Under the pieces are notes generated by a model, which saw nothing but the letters and a program-made list of their open reading frames with translations, searched no databases and was not told where the DNA came from. This document shows positions 44,390 to 53,178 of a stretch of DNA of 64,000 nucleotides, in pieces (within the stretch, counting starts at the first letter, position 1; the number at the start of each line of letters is the position of its first letter). The stretch is from Lampropedia hyalina DSM 16112. GTDB lineage: Bacteria; Pseudomonadota; Gammaproteobacteria; Burkholderiales; Burkholderiaceae_C. The position numbers and the translations under genes were made by a program. The stretch covers positions 18,043 through 82,042 of the forward strand of contig NZ_FQUZ01000013.1 in the NCBI RefSeq assembly GCF_900129055.1, written 5' to 3'.

Positions 44390-45532
44390 TCAGGACGTGG
44401 CAGCGACCTTGCCCTGCTGCACGCCGCGCACGTCGAACGCACCGCCGGTCTGGGCGCGGTCGCTGACGGTGACGGCTTTCTTGCCGATCAGCGGGAACAC
44501 CAGTTCGGCAAAGCGGATGGATTCCTCCAGGTGCGGGTAGCCTGACAGCACGAAGGTATCCACGCCCAGGTCGGCGTATTCTTGCAAGCGCGCCGCGACG
44601 GTGGCCGCATCGCCCACCAGTGCCGTGCCCGCGCCGCCGCGCACCAGGCCCACGCCGGCCCAGAGGTTGGGGGAGACTTCCAGCCGGTCGCGCCGACCGC
44701 CGTGCAGTGCGGCCATGCGGGCCTGTCCCACCGAATCCATGTGGGCGTAGTTCTGCTGGGCCTTGGCAATGTCGTCGTCGCTCAGCTTGCTGATGAGGCG
44801 TTCGGCATCGGCCCAGGCTTCTTCATTGGTTTCGCGCACGATGACGTGCAGGCGCACGCCAAAGCGCACGCTGCGGCCCTGTTTTTCGGCCCGCTGGCGC
44901 ACATCGGCGATTTTTTCGGCCACGGCGGCGGGTGGTTCGCCCCAGGTGAGGTAGGCGTCGACCTGTTTGGCGGCCAGTTCGTGCGCGGCATCGGACGAGC
45001 CGCCGAAGTACAGCGGTGGATAGGGCTTCTGCACAGGCGCGAAGAAGTTCTTGGCGTTATTCACCTTGAAGTACTGGCCGTCGTAGTCCACGGTCTGGCC
45101 TTCCAGCAGTTGCCGCCAGATGGTCAGGAATTCGTCGGCATAGCGGTAGCGTTCATCGTGGTCGAGAAAGATGCCATCGGCGGCCAGCTCGGTGGCATCG
45201 CCGCCGGGCACGACGTTGAGCAGCAGCCGTCCGTGCAGGGCCTGATCCAGCGAGGCGGCCTGCCGCGCGCTGGAGACCGGCGCGCCCAGCGAGGTGCGCA
45301 GGGCCACCAGCAGCTTGATGCGGTGCGTTACCGGTATCAGGCTGGCCGCCACCACCCACGGGTCGAGGCAGGAGCTGCCGGTGGGAATCAGCAGGCCGTC
45401 GTAGCCCAGGTTTTCGCTGGTGACGGCAATGCTGCGCAGGTATTCGTTGCTGGGGGCACGGCCAAAGTCGGAGGTGCCCAGGTAGCGGGTGTCGCCCGAG
45501 GTGGGCAGAAACCAGAAAACGTCAAAGCTCAT
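44390..45532 (-). CDS. ssuD: FMNH2-dependent alkanesulfonate monooxygenase
   Basis: A 380-aa bacterial-luciferase-family (LLM) TIM-barrel enzyme that splits C1-C10 alkanesulfonates to aldehyde and sulfite using reduced FMN and oxygen. The opening [16 protein letters not shown] and the motifs [27 protein letters not shown] and [15 protein letters not shown] match SsuD. The start at 45532 gives the standard length; an upstream start would add 20 residues. The FMNH2 would come from the MsuE-type reductase in the same run. No ssuABC transporter genes are in the window. Confidence 0.92.
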   Translation of the reverse strand: MSFDVFWFLPTSGDTRYLGTSDFGRAPSNEYLRSIAVTSENLGYDGLLIPTGSSCLDPWVVAASLIPVTHRIKLLVALRTSLGAPVSSARQAASLDQALHGRLLLNVVPGGDATELAADGIFLDHDERYRYADEFLTIWRQLLEGQTVDYDGQYFKVNNAKNFFAPVQKPYPPLYFGGSSDAAHELAAKQVDAYLTWGEPPAAVAEKIADVRQRAEKQGRSVRFGVRLHVIVRETNEEAWADAERLISKLSDDDIAKAQQNYAHMDSVGQARMAALHGGRRDRLEVSPNLWAGVGLVRGGAGTALVGDAATVAARLQEYADLGVDTFVLSGYPHLEESIRFAELVFPLIGKKAVTVSDRAQTGGAFDVRGVQQGKVAATS

Positions 45533-45619
45533 GGTAAAGGACTCCAGGAAAGAAAAAGGGATGAAATGCACTGGCGGGAGAGACCCGGCCATCGACAGGC
45601 TGCGGTGCAGGCCGGGTGG

Positions 45620-46795
45620 TCACTGGCCGGTGGCGGGGCCGGCCGATGGGCTACAGGGAGGGCCATCCGGGGTCGGGGCAATGGCTTCGCCGCTGGGAGA
45701 GAGCTGCCCCAGCCGCAACAGGCGGGTGCGCACCACGCTGCGGCTCAGGCCCAGTTGCCGCGCGGTCTGTACCTGGTTGAGACGGTTGCGCTGCCACACC
45801 TTGAGCAGCAGTGCGTTCTGCAACAGGGCTTCCAGCCCTTCGCTGTACTGGTCGCACAGGCTTTCCAGGGCTTCGTCGAGCAACTGGTTGGCCGCCAGCA
45901 CGGCCTGGGGATGCTGGGGTGCACTGTCGTCGGATGAGGGCGCAGGCGGGGGCAGACCCGCTTGGGCACTGGCAGGCAGGCGCAGTTCGTCGGCCCGGAT
46001 GCGGATGCCGCGCGAAAGCAGCAGGGTGCGGTGGATGACGTTTTCCAGCTCGCGCACATTGCCCGGCCAGGGGTAGGCCAGCAGCAGGGCGATGGCCTCG
46101 CGCGAGAGTTCGATGGGCGCGTGGTTCATGCGGCGGCTGTAGAGGCCGATGAAGTGCTCGGCCAGCGGCAGGATGTCGCCCGGTCGCTGGCGCAGGGGCG
46201 GTACGTCCAGCGTGACGACGTTGAGCGCGTAGTACAGGTCTTCGCGGAACCGGCGGGCCGCCACCTGCTGCTCCAGTCGGCGCGGCGTGGCGGCAATCAC
46301 CCGCACGTCGATGGTGGTGCGCTGGCTGGCTCCCAGCCGCTGCACACTGCGCTCGTGCAGCACGCGCAGCAGCTTGTTCTGCATGGAAGGCGGCAGGTCG
46401 TCGATTTCGTCCAGCAGCAGCGTGCCCTGGTGCGCGTCCTCGAAACGGCCCGCCACGCTGCCGAAGGCCCCGGCGAACGCGCCGTTCTCGTAGCCGAACA
46501 GTTCGGAATTGACCAGCACTTCGGACAGTGCCCCGCAATTGACGCTGACGAACGGGCCATTGCGACGCGGGCTGTGCTGGTGGATGTAGCGGGCAATCGC
46601 TTCCTTCTCGGTGCCGCTTTCCCCCTGGATCAGGATGCTGGCCTGGCTGGGGGCGACCTGGTGGATGGTCTCCAGCAGGCTCTGGGAGCGGGGGTCTTCA
46701 AATACCCAGCCTTCGGCGGGGCGGGCGGTGCCGGTGGCATCCGGTTCGCCAGCCGTTGAGGCAGAGGGCAGGGGCCAGCGGGGTAGGTTGCTCAC
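45620..46795 (-). CDS. Sigma-54 activator-like protein with degenerate ATPase core
   Basis: A 391-aa protein built like SfnR: AAA+ domain then Fis-type HTH (QTARQLGLSRSVVRTRLLRL), no receiver. Five key positions of the AAA+ machinery are changed: Walker A is GESGTEKE (Gly to Glu63), the sigma-54 loop is GAFAGA (Thr to Ala108), DEIGD is DEIDD, the sensor-region AATN is AATP (Pro171), and the second arginine of FREDLYYR is Ala190. It probably cannot hydrolyse ATP or remodel sigma-54 alone, but should still bind DNA. GTG start, 12 bp after the DszC-like gene. No frameshift or stop breaks it, so it appears to be kept by selection. Confidence 0.85.
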   Translation of the reverse strand: MSNLPRWPLPSASTAGEPDATGTARPAEGWVFEDPRSQSLLETIHQVAPSQASILIQGESGTEKEAIARYIHQHSPRRNGPFVSVNCGALSEVLVNSELFGYENGAFAGAFGSVAGRFEDAHQGTLLLDEIDDLPPSMQNKLLRVLHERSVQRLGASQRTTIDVRVIAATPRRLEQQVAARRFREDLYYALNVVTLDVPPLRQRPGDILPLAEHFIGLYSRRMNHAPIELSREAIALLLAYPWPGNVRELENVIHRTLLLSRGIRIRADELRLPASAQAGLPPPAPSSDDSAPQHPQAVLAANQLLDEALESLCDQYSEGLEALLQNALLLKVWQRNRLNQVQTARQLGLSRSVVRTRLLRLGQLSPSGEAIAPTPDGPPCSPSAGPATGQ

Positions 46796-46807
46796 GCCAG
46801 ATGCCCC

Positions 46808-48046
46808 TCAGGAATAGAACGTGGGCGTGGGGTAGTGCTCGTTGAGCACCCAGTCGCCCAGTTCCTTGAGTTTGTAGTGCAGCGGATCGTGCAGGGTCTG
46901 GGTGCGCAGGTTGCGCCAGAAGCGGTCGAAGCGCAGCGCGGCATGGGTGGCACGCGCGCCGGTGACTTCAAACAGACGGCTGCTGATGTCCAGCCCGGTG
47001 CGCGAGGTGATGACCTTGGCGGCGGCCACGGCCACGGCCACCTGGCCCCGCCCGGCTTCGTCCAGGGCACCGCCGCGCTGCCATGCGGCATCGAACACTT
47101 CGGCGGCATGGCGGGTGGTCAGGCGGGCAGCCTCCAGCGCGGCCCAGAATTCGCCGTAGGTGGCCTGGATGTAGGGGTCGTCACCGGCGGCTTCGACCCC
47201 GGAGCGGAACCACGGGGCCGATTCGTGCACGGTGTAGCGGCGGGCCTGCGCGAAAGCACCTTGCGCCACGCCCAGAAACACATGCGCGAAGATCAGTTGC
47301 GCCAGCAGCGGGCGCAGGCTGGAGAAGGGCGTGGACAGCGGGCCGGGGTTGAGCAGCAATTCGCCCTGTTCCACCCGCACGCGCTCGAACAGCGCGGAGC
47401 CGCTGTCGGTCTGGCGTTGGCCGATGTTGTTCCAGTCGTGATAGAGGGTGATGCCGCCGCGTTCGCTGGGAATGGCGGCGATCAGCAGCTTGCCGGTCTG
47501 CGCATCCAGTGCCGAGGCCAGCAGCATCTGCGAATCGAGCGCGCCGGAGGTGAAGCTTTTCTTGCCGGAAAACTCCCACCAGCCACCGGGGTTCTGCGTG
47601 GCAATGGTGCGTTTGTCCAGCGGGTTCAGGGTGTTGCCCCAGAACCATTGCTTGCGGGCGGTCTGCTCGAACCAGGGTTCCCATTGCGACGGCTCGCCAA
47701 ACAGGCGCACGCTGGCCAGCAGCAGGTGCTGGAATCCATAGACGTGGGCCAGCGAACTGTCGGCAGTGGCGATTTCGCGCACGGTGTCCAGCGTCTCGAC
47801 CCAGTTGGCTCCCAGGCCGCCGTACTGGGTGGGGATGGACAGGGCCAGCAGGCCGCTGGCGCGCAGGGCATCGCGTTCGGCCTTGGGGGTGCCGCCTTGC
47901 GTGTCGCGGGCGGCGGCGGTCTGGGCGAACTGTTCTGCCAGGCCGTGGGCAATGGCGGCAGGGCTGCCACCGGGCTGCCGGTAGGACGGTGCGTCGGATT
48001 CGCTGGTGGCCGCCGCAACGGCAGGCTGGCTGTGGGTCAGGCTCAT
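46808..48046 (-). CDS. DszC-like flavin monooxygenase (acyl-CoA-dehydrogenase fold), copy 1
   Basis: A 412-aa flavoprotein of the acyl-CoA dehydrogenase family nearest to DszC/SfnB-type sulfur oxidoreductases. Motifs: PTQYGGLGANWVETLDTVRE, FSGKKSFTSGALDSQ, WNNIGQRQTDSGSALFE, and RFDRFWRNLRTQTLHDPLHY. DszC-type enzymes use FMNH2 and oxygen to oxidise a thio-compound. It overlaps the FMN reductase gene by 4 bp, which fits a two-component reductase/oxygenase pair. Confidence 0.82.
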   Translation of the reverse strand: MSLTHSQPAVAAATSESDAPSYRQPGGSPAAIAHGLAEQFAQTAAARDTQGGTPKAERDALRASGLLALSIPTQYGGLGANWVETLDTVREIATADSSLAHVYGFQHLLLASVRLFGEPSQWEPWFEQTARKQWFWGNTLNPLDKRTIATQNPGGWWEFSGKKSFTSGALDSQMLLASALDAQTGKLLIAAIPSERGGITLYHDWNNIGQRQTDSGSALFERVRVEQGELLLNPGPLSTPFSSLRPLLAQLIFAHVFLGVAQGAFAQARRYTVHESAPWFRSGVEAAGDDPYIQATYGEFWAALEAARLTTRHAAEVFDAAWQRGGALDEAGRGQVAVAVAAAKVITSRTGLDISSRLFEVTGARATHAALRFDRFWRNLRTQTLHDPLHYKLKELGDWVLNEHYPTPTFYS

Positions 48047-48642
48047 GCCGCTTGCTCCTCCAGCGGGGCATCGGTCCGCACGGTGGTGGCCTGTTTGCGC
48101 TGGGCCAGGTCTCGCAGGGTGGGCAGGGCCAGTTGGGCGGTGAGTTGGATGCGGCTGCGCAGGGCATCGTCCACGATGCGGCCACCATCGATTTCCTGTT
48201 GCGTGCCATAGACGCCAATCGGCAGGATCAGGCTCTGGAAGAACGCTAACAGCGGGCGCAACTGGTGGTCGATCACCAGCGAATGTCGCTGGCTGCCGCC
48301 GGTAGCCGCCAGCAGCACGGGCTTGCCCACCAGGGCTTCGAGCTGGATCAGGTCGAACAGGTGCTTGAGCAGGCCGGGAATGCTGCCGCGAAACACCGGG
48401 CTGCCGACGATCAGGAAGTCGGCTTCTTCAATGGCGGCAATCGCCTGCTGTGCCTGGGGGTGCAGGTTCTGCGTGGACAGGGCCGTGCCAATGTGCGGCA
48501 CCAGATCGACCAGCTCGATGAACTGGGTCTCCAGTGGCAGGTATTCGTTCAACGCGCCGTGGACGGAATGCAGCAGCACCTGGGTGCGCGAGGGCTTGTG
48601 CAGGCTGCCATTGAGGACGACGGTTCGGAGGGAGTGGCTCAT
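48043..48642 (-). CDS. msuE: NADPH-dependent FMN reductase, MsuE-like (copy 2)
   Basis: A 199-aa flavodoxin-fold reductase supplying FMNH2. Motifs VVLNGSLHKPSRTQVLL, EEADFLIVGSPVFRGSIPGL and VLLAATGGSQRHSLVIDHQL are shared with the copy at 25.8 kb. It is the first gene of the leftward run msuE, dszC-like, degenerate activator, ssuD, sfnR, and so would serve both SsuD and the DszC-like enzyme. The upstream region is AT-rich and may hold a sigma-70-type promoter. Confidence 0.9.
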   Translation of the reverse strand: MSHSLRTVVLNGSLHKPSRTQVLLHSVHGALNEYLPLETQFIELVDLVPHIGTALSTQNLHPQAQQAIAAIEEADFLIVGSPVFRGSIPGLLKHLFDLIQLEALVGKPVLLAATGGSQRHSLVIDHQLRPLLAFFQSLILPIGVYGTQQEIDGGRIVDDALRSRIQLTAQLALPTLRDLAQRKQATTVRTDAPLEEQAA

Positions 48643-48926
48643 GAAAATGCTTTCGTGGATAACGTGGCGGCAAAGGGCGATGGGGTGCGCATGGGAAGGG
48701 GCACGCCATGCCAGTCCTTGTGGCCGTTATTAAAGAACCGAAAGCATGGGTTGCAAAAGATATTTATGTCATGTGTTTATAAGCCATTATATTTCATGCA
48801 ATTCATTGATAAAAAAGGAATTTTTTATTTTTCAGGATATGCAAATATGGTTTTTTGAATAATCGCAGCGGCTTCTTGCACGAAAAACATGCCGCAAAGG
48901 CACTGTGTACAGCGATTGTCGCCACA
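48643..48926 (-). promoter_or_regulatory. AT-rich promoter region of the msuE operon
   Basis: A 284-bp gap with a markedly AT-rich core at 48720-48860. On the minus strand a perfect TATAAT occurs (plus-strand ATTATA, 48786-48791) with only a weak TTTTAT 17 bp upstream of it. No GG-N10-GC element was found here, so this operon, unlike sfnB and the transporter, is probably started by sigma-70. That would fit the need to make the activators first. The exact promoter is uncertain. Confidence 0.35.
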
Positions 48927-49685
48927 TCAACCCAGATGCACGGCCTGCCCCAGATACAGCGCGTCGATGTCTTCGCGCTGCTTCAGTTCCTGGGCCGTGC
49001 CATGCCCGACGACCCTGCCGCTTTCCAGGATGTAGCCCCGGTGGGCGTATTCCAGCGTGAGGTGGATGTTCTGCTCGGCCACCAGAAAGGCCACGCCTTC
49101 CTGCTGGTTGAGGCGGGCGACGATGTCGAAGATTTCCTCGACGATCTGCGGGGCCAGCCCCATCGAGGGTTCGTCCAGCAGCACGAGTCTGGGGTCGGCA
49201 ATCAGTGCGCGGCCAATGGCCACCATCTGCTGTTCGCCGCCGGATGTGTAGCCGGTCAGGCTTTTGCGGCGTTCCTTCAGGCGCGGAAAGTACTGGTAGA
49301 TGCGCTCCAGCGACTGGCGCAGTTGCGCCCGCGAGGGCTTGCGTGCGAATGCACCCAACAGCAGGTTTTCTTCCACGCTCAGGTGCGCAAAGCAGTGCCT
49401 GCCTTCCAGCACCTGTACCAGTCCGCCCTGCACCAGCGTGTGGGCCGGGGCATGGGTGATGTCCTGCCCCTGGTAGAAGATGCGGCCCCTGGCAATCTCG
49501 CCCCGCTGTGCCCGCACCAGGCTGGAGATGGCCTTGAGCGTGCTGCTCTTGCCCGCGCCGTTGGCTCCGAGCAGGGCGACGATTTCGCCCTGGGCAAGGT
49601 GCAGCGAGACATCGCGCACGGCCAGGATGACCTGGTCGTACAGCACTTCGATCTGTTCGAGGCGCAGGATTTCAGGATGGGACAT
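48927..49685 (-). CDS. livF: Branched-chain-type ABC transporter ATP-binding protein (LivF)
   Basis: A 252-aa ABC ATPase. Walker A is GANGAGKSS, the LivF-type Q-loop region VLEGRHCFAHLSVEENL, signature YTSGGEQQM and Walker B LVLLDEPSMGLAP. It is the last gene of the importer operon, 52 bp after the binding protein. The start at 49685 (MSHPEILRLEQIEVLYDQ) was chosen over longer in-frame possibilities because it gives the family N-terminus. Confidence 0.92.
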   Translation of the reverse strand: MSHPEILRLEQIEVLYDQVILAVRDVSLHLAQGEIVALLGANGAGKSSTLKAISSLVRAQRGEIARGRIFYQGQDITHAPAHTLVQGGLVQVLEGRHCFAHLSVEENLLLGAFARKPSRAQLRQSLERIYQYFPRLKERRKSLTGYTSGGEQQMVAIGRALIADPRLVLLDEPSMGLAPQIVEEIFDIVARLNQQEGVAFLVAEQNIHLTLEYAHRGYILESGRVVGHGTAQELKQREDIDALYLGQAVHLG

Positions 49686-49737
49686 GGCGGTGACGGCAAT
49701 GGCAGGGTGGAGGGCGGGGCGGGCAGGCGAAGGGCAA

Positions 49738-51075
49738 TCAGCCTTCCTTGCTGCAATCGCGCGGGGTGATGCCTTTTTCCTGAGCGTATTTGCGGGCCGA
49801 TGCCTCGATGATGGGGCGCAGGAAGGCGCGGTCGGCCTGCACCCAGTCGCTGATGAGGTTCCACTTCTGGCCATCCCACTGCTGGAAGCGGATGGCTCCA
49901 CCGCCTTCATGGTCGGCGCAGGAGAGCTTGAGCTGCTGCACCAGCCCTTCTGCCCCCAGCTCCTTCAGGCGGGCGGCATCGATGTGGATGTTCTCGAAGC
50001 CCCAGCGCACCTGTTCGCCTGTCAGGGGCTTGTGGCCGAATTTCTTCTGCGCCACCAGCACGGCTTCCACGTTCAGGATGCCATTGACCACGCCCAGGTT
50101 GTAGTTCACCGTGCCGAACTGCTTGGCATCGGCCAGATCGCTCTGTCCCTTGTCGAACACGTCGCGCCGGATGCCTTGCAGCACCGGGAAGCTGTCGCCC
50201 GAGGGGTGCGTGGTGATGGAGATGAAGCCCTTGGCGGCATCGCCTGCCGGAATCACGTCTTCCTCGGAGTTCGCCCAGATGTTGCCGACGATGCGATCGA
50301 CCGGATAGCCCACGCGCTGGGCGGCGCGGATGGCCACCGGGTTCATCACGCCAAAGCCGCGCAGAATCACCCAGTCGGGCTTGATGCGGCGCACGTTCAG
50401 CCATTGCGACTGCTGCTCGTTGCCGGGGTGCGGCACTTCGATCTGGGTGACTTCAAACCCCAGCTCTTTGGAGAGGGTCTCGACGATGTTGTGGGTTTCC
50501 TTGCCGTAGGGCGAGCCGTGGTAGAGCACGACGATCTTCTTGCCCTTGAGCTGGGCCTTGCCGCCTTCCTTCTCGCCGATCCAGTTCAGGATGGCCGACA
50601 CTTCCGAGAAGGGGTTGAGTTGCAGCGGGAACACATACGGGAAGACGCTGCCGTCGGTGGAATCGGTGCGGCCGTGGTTGATGGTAATCAGCGGCAGCTT
50701 GTCGGCGGTGGAGCGATCCAGCGTGGCGTAGGCAATGCCCACCGACAGCGGATTGGTGGCGGTGGCGGGTGCGCCGTTGAGGCCTTTTTTCAGGCGTTCG
50801 TAGCATTCCACACCTTTTTCCACCACATACTCGGTCTCGCACTCGCTCCAGGTGAATTTCACCCCGTTCGCGCCGCCGTTGGCGTTGATGTATTTCAGGT
50901 AATCGATGAAGCCACCGTAAAAGCCGGTGCCGGAAGCGGCATAGGGGCCGACGCGGTAGCTTTGCAGCGGAAAGTATTGCTCGTTGCCGGTCTGGGCATG
51001 GGCGGCAGGCACGGTGGCAGCGGCCAGCAGGGCCAGCGACAGGCTGACCGAGAGCAGGGATTTCTTCAATGGCAT
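49738..51075 (-). CDS. Branched-chain-type ABC transporter substrate-binding protein
   Basis: A 445-aa periplasmic binding protein of the LivK/type 1 fold. A Sec signal peptide covers about residues 1-27 (basic MPLKK, hydrophobic core, cleavage after AHA). The mature protein shows LQSYRVGPYAASGTGFYGGF near its start and a Cys-containing acidic loop. Its ligand is not evident; in this operon family ligands range from amino acids to aromatic and amide compounds. Its place in a sigma-54-linked sulfur island suggests an organosulfur ligand, which is inference. Confidence 0.88.
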   Translation of the reverse strand: MPLKKSLLSVSLSLALLAAATVPAAHAQTGNEQYFPLQSYRVGPYAASGTGFYGGFIDYLKYINANGGANGVKFTWSECETEYVVEKGVECYERLKKGLNGAPATATNPLSVGIAYATLDRSTADKLPLITINHGRTDSTDGSVFPYVFPLQLNPFSEVSAILNWIGEKEGGKAQLKGKKIVVLYHGSPYGKETHNIVETLSKELGFEVTQIEVPHPGNEQQSQWLNVRRIKPDWVILRGFGVMNPVAIRAAQRVGYPVDRIVGNIWANSEEDVIPAGDAAKGFISITTHPSGDSFPVLQGIRRDVFDKGQSDLADAKQFGTVNYNLGVVNGILNVEAVLVAQKKFGHKPLTGEQVRWGFENIHIDAARLKELGAEGLVQQLKLSCADHEGGGAIRFQQWDGQKWNLISDWVQADRAFLRPIIEASARKYAQEKGITPRDCSKEG

Positions 51076-51156
51076 GGTGAGGGTTCCTTGTGTGAGGAGA
51101 TAACGGGATGGATGAAAAAGCGGGGGCTGGCGCAGGTGGCGCAGGTGGCGCAGGCC

Positions 51157-52224
51157 TCAGTAACGCAGTGGCCAGATGCGCAGCCGGGTGCGCAGGCGTT
51201 GCCACAACTGCGCCAGGCCTTGCGGCTCCTTGATGAGAAAGGCGATGATGAGCAGCCCGAAGATGACTTTTTGCAGGTTCTCGACCTGCCCGGAGTCCAG
51301 CAGGCCCGCAGGCAGATAGCCCGCCAGATGCGAGAGCAGCACCGGAAACAGCACGATGAAGGCCGCCCCCAGAAAATTGCCCACAATGCTGCCCAGCCCA
51401 CCGATGATGATGATGAACAGAATCTGGAACGAGCGGCCCAGATCGAAGCCGTGCGGCTCCACGGTGCCCAGGTAGGCAAACGCCCACAGGCACCCGGCCA
51501 CGCCGAGGTAAAAGCCGCTGATGGCAAAGGCCAGCAGCTTGGTGCCCAGCAGCGGAATGCCGATGACCGAGGCGGCGGTGTCCATGTCGCGCACGGCCAT
51601 CCAGCTGCGCCCCAGATCGCTGCACACCAGGTTCTTGCCCAGCCAGAACAGCGCGACCACCACACCCAGCGTCAGCAGGTAACGCCCTTGCGGTGAACCC
51701 AGGTCGAAACCCAGCCAGTGCAGCGGCGGGGCGGTGATGACCCCGGAAGTGTTGTGGTTGGTGAACCAGCTGTATTTCACCAGCAGCCAGGGCACGAAGA
51801 ACTGCGCGGCCAGGGTGGAAACCAGCAGGTAAAAGCCCTTGATGCGCAGGCTGGGCAGGCCAAACAGCACCGCCACCAGTGCGGCCACCCCACCGCCCAG
51901 CGCGAAGGCCAGCAGCAGCGGAAACCCTGGAATGCGCACCAGAAAGTTGTAGGCCGCAAAGGCCCCCACGGCCATGAAGGCCGCAGACCCCAGCGACAGT
52001 TGCCCGGCATAGCCCGTCAGCAGGTTCAGCCCCAGCCCGGCCAGCGACAGCACCAGGAACGGCACCAGAATGGCATTGAACCAGTAGTCATTGCCCAGCA
52101 GCGGCACGGCGACAAAGGCGAACACCAGCGCAAGCCACAGGGCCACACGGTCCTGACGCAGGCGGAACACGCGCCGGTCTTCGCGGTAATGGCGGCTGAA
52201 CTGGCCGGATTCGGTAAACAGCAT
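51157..52224 (-). CDS. livM: Branched-chain-type ABC transporter permease (LivM)
   Basis: A 355-aa inner-membrane permease with about ten hydrophobic spans. The N-terminal 35 residues are hydrophilic (ESGQFSRHYREDRRVFRLRQ), then LGLNLLTGYAGQLSLGSAAFMAVGA gives the LivM signature and FIIIIGGLGSIVGNFLGAAF the late conserved loop. It lies between livH (47 bp) and the binding-protein gene (81 bp). Confidence 0.92.
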   Translation of the reverse strand: MLFTESGQFSRHYREDRRVFRLRQDRVALWLALVFAFVAVPLLGNDYWFNAILVPFLVLSLAGLGLNLLTGYAGQLSLGSAAFMAVGAFAAYNFLVRIPGFPLLLAFALGGGVAALVAVLFGLPSLRIKGFYLLVSTLAAQFFVPWLLVKYSWFTNHNTSGVITAPPLHWLGFDLGSPQGRYLLTLGVVVALFWLGKNLVCSDLGRSWMAVRDMDTAASVIGIPLLGTKLLAFAISGFYLGVAGCLWAFAYLGTVEPHGFDLGRSFQILFIIIIGGLGSIVGNFLGAAFIVLFPVLLSHLAGYLPAGLLDSGQVENLQKVIFGLLIIAFLIKEPQGLAQLWQRLRTRLRIWPLRY

Positions 52225-52271
52225 GGTGCGGCTCCACTCGTCGTTAATCGGTCACAGGAAAAAAGAGGCAG

Positions 52272-53153
52272 TCACACCCGGTCGATGCTGCGCTCGCCGA
52301 ACAGCCCGGCCGGGCGCACCAGCAGGAACAGCAGGGCCAGCACATACGGGAACCAGTTCTCCAGCCCGCTGCCCAGCACCGGCCCCAGGTAAATCTCGGC
52401 CAGTTTTTCGGACGCTCCCACGATCAGGCCGCCGACAATCGCGCCACTGATGGAGGAAAAGCCGCCGATGATGAGCACCGGCAGGGCCTTCAGCACCACC
52501 AGCGACAGCGAGAACTGCACCCCCAGCCGCGCACCCCACAGCAGCCCGGCCACCAGGGCCACGAAGCCTGCCACCGCCCACACCACCGCCCAGATGACGG
52601 GCAGGCGAATGCCCACCGCCTGCGCGGCCAGCGGGTCATCGGCCACGGCCCGCAGCGACAGCCCCAGCCGGGTCTTGCCGAACAGCAGCGACAGCACCAC
52701 CACCAGCACTGCCGCCACGCCTGCCGCGAACAGATCGAACGGGGAAAGCAGCAGCCCGGCCAGTTCCATCGGCGCGTCGCTGATGCCCAGGTCCAGCCCG
52801 TGTACCTTGGTGCCCCAGATGAACTGCGCACCGCCTTCAATCACATAGGCCAGCCCCAGCGTGGCCATGAACAGCGTGATCTGCGAGCGGTTCACCAGCG
52901 GACGCAGCAGCACCCGTTCAATCGCCAGCGCGAGTGCCACCATCGCCGCCAGCGTGACCAGCAGCGACAGCCAGAACGGCAGGCCGCGCTCCAACAGGCT
53001 CACGAAGGTCAGTGCCGCGAACAGCACGGTGGCCCCCTGTGCGAAGTTGAAGACTCCGCTGGCCTTGTAGATCAGCACAAAGCCGATGGCGACCAGCGAA
53101 TACATCGTGCCGGCCAGCAGACCGCCCAGCAGCACTTCCAGAAAAAACGCCAT
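52272..53153 (-). CDS. livH: Branched-chain-type ABC transporter permease (LivH)
   Basis: A 293-aa inner-membrane permease, all hydrophobic, beginning with LLGGLLAGTMYSLVAIGFVL, then IYKASGVFNFAQGATVLFAA, both typical of LivH. The cytoplasmic coupling loop is LRAVADDPLAAQAVGI. The start at 53153 (MAFFLEVLLGG) is preferred to longer in-frame starts that overlap livG. It pairs with LivM to form the channel. Confidence 0.92.
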   Translation of the reverse strand: MAFFLEVLLGGLLAGTMYSLVAIGFVLIYKASGVFNFAQGATVLFAALTFVSLLERGLPFWLSLLVTLAAMVALALAIERVLLRPLVNRSQITLFMATLGLAYVIEGGAQFIWGTKVHGLDLGISDAPMELAGLLLSPFDLFAAGVAAVLVVVLSLLFGKTRLGLSLRAVADDPLAAQAVGIRLPVIWAVVWAVAGFVALVAGLLWGARLGVQFSLSLVVLKALPVLIIGGFSSISGAIVGGLIVGASEKLAEIYLGPVLGSGLENWFPYVLALLFLLVRPAGLFGERSIDRV

Positions 53154-53178
53154 GATGTCGATGTCCTTTGCAAACGGG

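Noticed and set aside
44365..44390. GG-N10-GC element on the minus strand upstream of sfnR
   Set aside because: Only the bare GG and GC pairs fit (CGGCATTTCACCCGCC); the -12 TTGC block and the -24 TGGCAC block match poorly, so I did not call a sigma-54 promoter for sfnR.
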